From Zeus faber (Eukaryota > Chordata > Actinopteri > Zeiformes > Zeidae): 64,000 nt of DNA. Positions 57,837-64,000 of this stretch are shown one piece after another. The first letter of the stretch is position 1. Each line of letters begins with the position of its first letter. The stretch is from the NCBI GenBank assembly GCA_960531495.1, contig CAUIJY010000075.1:1674001-1738000 (forward strand), written 5' to 3'. The notes under the pieces are model-generated. The model saw only the letters and a program-made list of their open reading frames with translations. It was not told the origin of the DNA and searched no databases. Made by a program: the position numbers and the translations under genes.

Positions 57837-60800
57837 TTTAAATCTTTCTTTCAATCTTTGTTTCTTTCAATCTTATTTTCAATCTTTCTTTCAATCTTAT
57901 CATAGAACAATAAACACAATGGGGTTGTGCTGATGTTAATGGATCAACCTTTCTTTCGTTCTCCTTTATTTCAATCGTTCTTTCAATCTTTCTTTCAATC
58001 TTTCAATCTTTCTTTCAATTTTTCTTTCTTTCTTTCAATCTTTCTTTCAATCTTTCTTTCATTCTTTCTTTCAGTCTTTCAATATTTCTTTCAATCTCTC
58101 TTTCAATCTATCTTTCAATCTTTCTTTCATTCTTTCTTTCAGTCGTTCAATCTTTCTTTCAATCTTTCTTTCAATCTTTCTTTTTTCAATCTTTCTTTCA
58201 ATCTTTCAATCATTCAATCTTTCTTTCATTCTTTCTTTCAATCTTTCTTACTTTTAATCTTTCTCTCTTTCAATATTTCTTTCAATATTTAAATCTTTCT
58301 TTAAATCTTTCTTTCAAACTTTCAATCTTTCTTTCAATCTTTCTTTCAATCTTTCAATCATTCAATCTTTCTTTCATTCTTTCTTTCAATCTTTCTTACT
58401 TTTAATCTTTCTCTCTTTCAATATTTCTTTCAATATTTAAATCTTTCTTTAAATCTTTCTTTCAAACTTTCAATCTTTCTTTCAATCTTTCTTTCAATCT
58501 TTCAATCTTTCAATCGATCTTTCATTCTTTCTTTCAATCTTTCAATCTTTCTTTCAATGTTTCTTTCAATCTTTCATTCTTTCTTTCAATCTTTCAATCG
58601 TTCTTTCAATCTTTCTTTTATTCTTTCTTTCAATCTTTCATTTTTTCAATCTTTCTTTCAATCTTTCAATCTTTCTTTCAATCTTTCATTCTTTCTTTCA
58701 ATCTTTCAATCGTTCTTTCTTTCAATCTTTCAATCTTTCTTTCATTCTTTCTTTCAATATTTCAATCTTTCAATCTTTCTTTCATTCTTTCTTTAAATCT
58801 TTCAATCTTTCTTTCATTCTTTCTTCCAATCTATCTTACTTTCAATCCATCTTTCTTTCAATATTTCTTCCAATCGTTCAATCTTTCTTTCATTCTTTCT
58901 TTCAATCTTTCTTTTGTTATTTCTTTCAATCTTTCTTTCAATATTTCTTTCAATCTTTCTTTCTTAAATCTTTCTTTCAATCTTTCTTTCAAACTTTCAA
59001 TCATTATTTCAATCTTTCATTCTTTCCATTTTTCTTGCAATCTTTCTTTCAATTGTTTAATCTTTCAATGTTTCTTTCATTCTTTCTTTCAGTCTTTCAA
59101 TCTTTTTCTCAATCTTTCTTTCAATATTTCAATCTTTCAATCTTTCTTTCATTCTTTCTTTAAATCTTTCATTCTTTCTTTCATTCTTTCTTTCAATCTA
59201 TCTTTCTTTCAATATTTCTTCCAATCGTTCAATCTTTCTTTCATTATTTCTTTCAATCTTTCTTTTGTTATTTCTTTCAATCTTTCTTTCAATATTTCTT
59301 TCAATCTTTCTTTCTTTAAATCTTTCTTTCAATCTTTCTTTCAAACTTTCAATCTTTATTTCAATCTTTCAATCTTTCAATCTTTCTTTCAATCGTTCTT
59401 TAGATCTTTCAATCTTTCTTTCATTCTTTCTTTCAATCTATAAATCTTTCAATCTTTCTTTAATTCTTTTATTCATTCTTTCTTTCAGTCTTTCAATCTT
59501 TCTTTAAATCTTTCTTTCAATCTTTCTTTCAATCTTTCAATCTTTCAATTTTTCTTTCATTCTTTCTTTCAATCTTTATTACTTTCAATCTTTCTTTCAA
59601 TCTTTCAATCTTTCATTCTCTCTTTCTTTCAATATTTCTTTCAATCTTTCAATCTTTCTTTCATTCTTTCTTTCAATCGTTCTTTCATTCTTTCTTTCAA
59701 TTTTTCATTCTTTCTTTCAATCTTTCAATCTTTCAATCTTTCTTTCAATCTTTCTTTCTTTCAATCTTTCTTTCAATCTTTCTTTCAATCTTTCTTTTAT
59801 TCTTTCCTTCAGTCTTTCAATCTTTCTTTCAATCTTTCTTTCATTCTTTCTTTCAATCTTTCTTTCAATCTTTCAATCTTTCTTTCAATATTTCTTTCAA
59901 TCTTTCTTACTTTCAATCTTTCTTTCTTTAAATCGTTCTTTCAATCTTTCTTTCAAACTTTCAATCATTATTTCAATCTTTTAATCTTTCAATCTTTCTT
60001 TCAATCTTTCAATCTTTCTTTCAATATTTCTTTCAATCTTTCTTTCTTTAAATCTTTCTTTCAATCTTTCTTTCAAACATTCAATCTTTCTTTCAATATT
60101 TCAATCTTTCAATCTTTCTTTCAATCTTTCTTTCAATCTTTCAATCTTTCTTTCATTCTATCTTTCAATATTTCAATCTTTCAATCTTTCTTTCATTCTT
60201 TCTTTCAATCTTTCAATCTTTTTATCATTCTTTCTTTCAATCTTTCTTACTTTCATTTTTTCTATCTTTCAATATTTCTTCCAATCTTCCAATCTTTCTT
60301 TTATTTCTTTCAATCTTTTTTTCTTTCAATCTTTCTTTCATCTATCTTTCAATCTTTCTTTCATTCTTTCTTTCAATCTTTCTTTTTTCAATCTTTCTTG
60401 CAATCTTTCTTTCAATTGTTTAATCTATCAATCTTTCTTTCATTCTTTCTTTCAGTCTTTCAATCCTTTTTTCAATCTTTCTTTAAATCTTTCAATCTTT
60501 CTTTCATTCTTTCTTTCAATATTTCAATCTTTCAATCTTTCTTTCAATCTTTCAATCTTGCTTTCATTCTTTCTTACTTTCAATTTTTCTATCTTTCAAT
60601 ATTTCTTCCAATCGTTCTATCTTTCTTTCATTATTTCTTTCAATCTTTCTTTCTTTCAATCTTTCTTTCCAACTTTCTTTCAATCTTTCTTTCATTCTTT
60701 CTTTCAATATTTCTTTTTTCAATCTTTCTTGCAATCTTTCTTTCAATTGTTTAATCTTTCATTCTTTCTTTTATTCATTCATTCTTTCTTTCAATCGTTC

Positions 60801-63800
60801 TTTCATTCTTTCTTTCAATCTTTCAATCTTTCTTTAAATATTTCTTTCGATCTTTAATACTTTCAATCTTTTTTCAAACATTCAATCTTTCTTTCAATAT
60901 TTCAATCTTTCAATCTTTCAATCTTTCTTTCATTCATTCTTTCAATCTTTCTTACTTTCAATTTTTCTATCTTTCATTATTTCTTTCAATCTTTCTTTTG
61001 TTATTTCTTTCAATCTTTATTTCTTTCAATCTTGCTTTCCATCTTTCTTGCAATCTTTCTTTCAATTGTTTAATCTTTCAATGTTTCTTTCATTCTTTCT
61101 TTCAGTCTTTCAATCTTTTTTTCAATCTTTCTTTCATTCTTTCTTTCAATCTTTCTGTCCGTCATTCTTTCTTTCAATCTTTCTTTCAATCTTTCTTTCA
61201 TTCTTTATTTCAATCTTTGTTTCATTCTTTCTTTCAATCTTTCTTTCAATCTTTCTTTCTTTCTTTAAATCTTTCTTTCAATCTTTCTTTCAAACTTTCA
61301 ATCTTTATTTCAATCTTTCAATCTTTCTATCAATCTTTCTTTCATTATTTTAATCTTTCTTACTTTCAATTTTTCTATCTTTCATTTTTTCTTTCAATCT
61401 TTCTTTTGTTATTTCTTTCAAACTTTATTTCTTTCAATCTTACTTTCCATCTTTCTTGCAATCTTTCTTTCAATTGTTTAATCTTTCAATGTTTCTTTCA
61501 TTCTTTCTTTCAGTCTTTCAATCTTTTTTTCAATCTTTCTTTCATTCTTTCTTTCAATCTTTCTGTCCGTCATTCTTTCTTTCAGTCTTTCTTTCAATCA
61601 TTCAATCTTTCAATCTTTCTTTCTTTCAATCTTTCTTTCAATCTTTCTTTCATTCTTTATTTCAATCTTTGTTTCATTCTTTCTTTCAATCTTTCTATCA
61701 ATCTTTCTTTCAATATTTCTTTCTTTCTTTAAATCTTTCTTTCAATCTTTCTTTCAAACTTTCAATCTTTATTTCAATCTTTCAATCTTTCTTTCAATCT
61801 TTCTTTCAATCTTTCAATCTTTCTTTCATTCTTTCTTTCAATATTTCAATCTTTCAATATTTCTTTCATTCTTTCTTGCAATCTTTCAATCTTTCTTTCA
61901 TTCTTTCTTTCAATCTTTCTTACTTTCAATCTTTCTTTCAATCTGCCTTTCATTCTTTCTTTCAGTCTTTCAATCTTTCTTTAAATCTTTCTTTCAATCT
62001 TTCTTTCAAACTTTCAATCTTTCTTTCATTCTTTCTTTCAATCTTTCTTTCATTCTTTCTTTCAATCTTTCTGTCCGTCAATCTTTCTTTCAATCTTTCT
62101 TTCTTTCTTTAAATCTTTCTTTCAATCTTTCTTTCAAACTTTATACTTTATTTCAATCTTTCAATCTTTCTTTCAATCTTTCTTTCAATCTTTCAATCTT
62201 TCTTTCATTCTTTCTTTCAATATTTCAATCTTTCAATATTTCATTCATTCTTTCTTGCAATCTTTCAATCTTTCTTTCATTCTTTCTTTCAATCTTTCTT
62301 ACTTTCAATCTTTCTTTCAATCTGCCTTTCATTCTTTCTTTCAGTCTTTCAATCTTTCTTTAAATCTTTCTTTCAATCTTTCTTTCAAAATTTCAATCTT
62401 TATTTCATTCTTTCTTTCAATCTTTCTTTCATTCTTTCTTTCAATCTTTCTTTCATTCTGTCTGTCAATCTTTCTTTCAGTCTTTCTTTCAGTCATTCAA
62501 TCTTTCAATCTTTCCTTCAATATTTATTTCTTTCAATCTTTCTTTCATTCTTTCCTTCAGTCGTTCAATCATTCTTTCAATCTTTCTTTTTTTCAATCTT
62601 TCTTTCAATCTTTCTTTCATCCTTTCTTTCAATCTTTCGTTCAATATTTCTTTCAATCTTTCTTACTTTCAATCTTTCTTTGTTTAAATCTTTCTTTCAA
62701 ACTTTCTTTCAAACTTTTAATCATTATTTCAATCTTTCATTCTTTCCATCTTTCTTGCAATCTTTCTTTCAATTGTTTAATCTTTCAATGTTTCTTTCAT
62801 TCTTTCTTTCAGTCTTTCAATCTTTTTCAATCTTTCTTTCATTCTTTCTTTCAATCTTTCTGTCCCTCATTCTTTCTTTCAGTCTTTCTTTCAATTATTC
62901 AATCTTTCAATCTTTCTTTCTTTTAATCTTTCTTTCAATCTTTCTTTCAATCTTTCTTTCTTTCTTTAAATCTTTCTTTCAATCTTTCTTTCAAACTTTC
63001 AATCTTTATTTCAATCTTTCAATCTTTCTTTCAATCTTTCAATCTTTCTTTCATTCTTTCTTTCAATATTTCAATCTTTCAATATTTCGTTCATTCTTTC
63101 TTGCAATCTTTCAATCTTTCTTTCATTCTTTCTTTCAATTTTTCTTACTTTCAATCTTTCTTTCAATCTGCCTTTCATTCTTTCTTTCAGTCTTTCAATC
63201 TTTCTTTCATTCTTTCTTTCAATCTTTCTTTTGTTATTTCTTTCAATCTTTCTTTCTTTCCATCTTTCTTTCAATCTTTCTTTTATTCTTTCTTTCAATC
63301 TTTCTTTTTTCAATCTTTCTTGCAATCTTTCTTTCAATTGTATAATCTTTCAATCTTTCTTTCATTCTTTCTTTCAATCTTTCTTTCATTCTTTCTTTCA
63401 ATTTTTCTGTCGGTCAATCTTTCTTTCAGTCTTTCTTTCAATCATTCAATCTTTCAATCTTTCCTTCAATATTTCTTTCTTTCAATCTTTCTTTCAATCT
63501 TTCTTTCATTCTTTTCTTCAGTCGTTCAATCTTTCTTTCAATCTTTCTTTTTTTCAATCTTTTTTTCAATCTTTCTTTCATCCTTTCTTTCAATCTTTCG
63601 TTCAATATTTCTTTCAATCTTTCTTACTTTCAATCTTTCTTTGTTTAAATCTTTCTTTCAATCTTTCTTTCATTCTTTCTTTCAATCTTTCTGTCCGTCA
63701 TTCTTTCTTTCAGTCTTTCTTTCAATTATTCAATCTTTCAATCTTTCTTTCTTTCAATCTTTCTTTCAATCTTTCTTTCTTTCTTTAAATCTTTCTTTCA

Positions 63801-64000
63801 ATCTTTCTTTCAAACTTTCAATCTTTATTTCAATCTTTCAATCTTTCTTTCAATCTTTCAATCTTTCTTTCATTCTTTCTTTCAATATTTCAATCTTTCA
63901 ATATTTCTTTCATTCTTTCTTGCAATCTTTCAATCTTTCTTTCATTCTTTCTTACAATTTTTCTTACTTTCAATCTTTCTTTCAATCTGCCTTTCATTCT
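57837..64000 (+). repeat. CTTT/CAATCTTT satellite, right array
   Basis: Same units and orientation as the left array. A non-repeat stretch of about 55 bases (57900-57955) interrupts its start. A 148-bp tandem duplication lies at about 58211-58506 (CATTCAATCT at 58211 and 58359). A variant-rich block near 63229-63340 (TTTTGTTATTTC... to TTTCAATTG) repeats the block at 318-426 of the left array almost exactly. The array runs off the window edge. Long Ser/Phe/Leu/Asn ORFs here are artefacts of the unit. Confidence 0.95.

Overview
The window looks like repeat-dense, gene-poor DNA from a ray-finned (teleost) fish. The signs are an L1/Tx1-type LINE, retrovirus relics with two kinds of tRNA primer site, a fish-type Ty3/gypsy element, a hAT relic, a SINE/LINE tail of the common fish type, and multi-kilobase satellites. 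No intact host gene was found. Everything here was read by eye, so identities and most edges are approximate.

Layout. 1-4317 and about 57837-64000 are the same pyrimidine-rich satellite, built from 4, 8 and 12 base variants of CTTT and CTTTCAAT, in the same orientation on both sides. Between them, about 4318-31055 is a second, unrelated satellite made of two related units: A, about 208 bp, and B, about 196 bp. It has two domains in opposite orientation that meet head to head near 11750. The left domain is nearly identical from unit to unit and carries a 2240-bp higher-order repeat. The right domain is more diverged and decays toward its outer edge. A 5.4-kb L1/Tx1-like LINE (17444-22875, minus strand) sits inside the right domain with a 23-base T run and a small target deletion. 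A decayed unit at the outer edge seems to be split by a 1.05-kb unclassified insert.

33768-48320 is a nest of fossils. An older class I-like retrovirus relic, with an LTR and a tRNA-Ser-like primer site, starts at 33768. Matching 3' pieces and a similar LTR start lie at 47500-48320. Between them lie a hAT relic, a LINE 5' fragment, two blocks of an unclassified repeat, and a second retrovirus relic (37540-46285) with a tRNA-Trp primer site, gag, pol and a short env remnant. Both retrovirus copies are clearly broken.

48321-55242 is mostly AT-rich and non-coding. It holds four minus-strand exon-like relics with splice-site-like edges, one of them resembling an SGNH/GDSL-type protein and one a Trp-rich SANT/Myb-like domain. 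It also holds a 404-bp foldback element between 22-bp direct repeats, a SINE/LINE tail, and a GC-rich block that may carry an orphan first exon. 55243-57636 is a short, broken Ty3/gypsy copy with both outer ends and a 5-bp target duplication preserved. The overall picture is a heterochromatin-like block (pericentromeric, subtelomeric or sex-linked, which the sequence alone cannot tell) that grew by satellite amplification and nested insertion.
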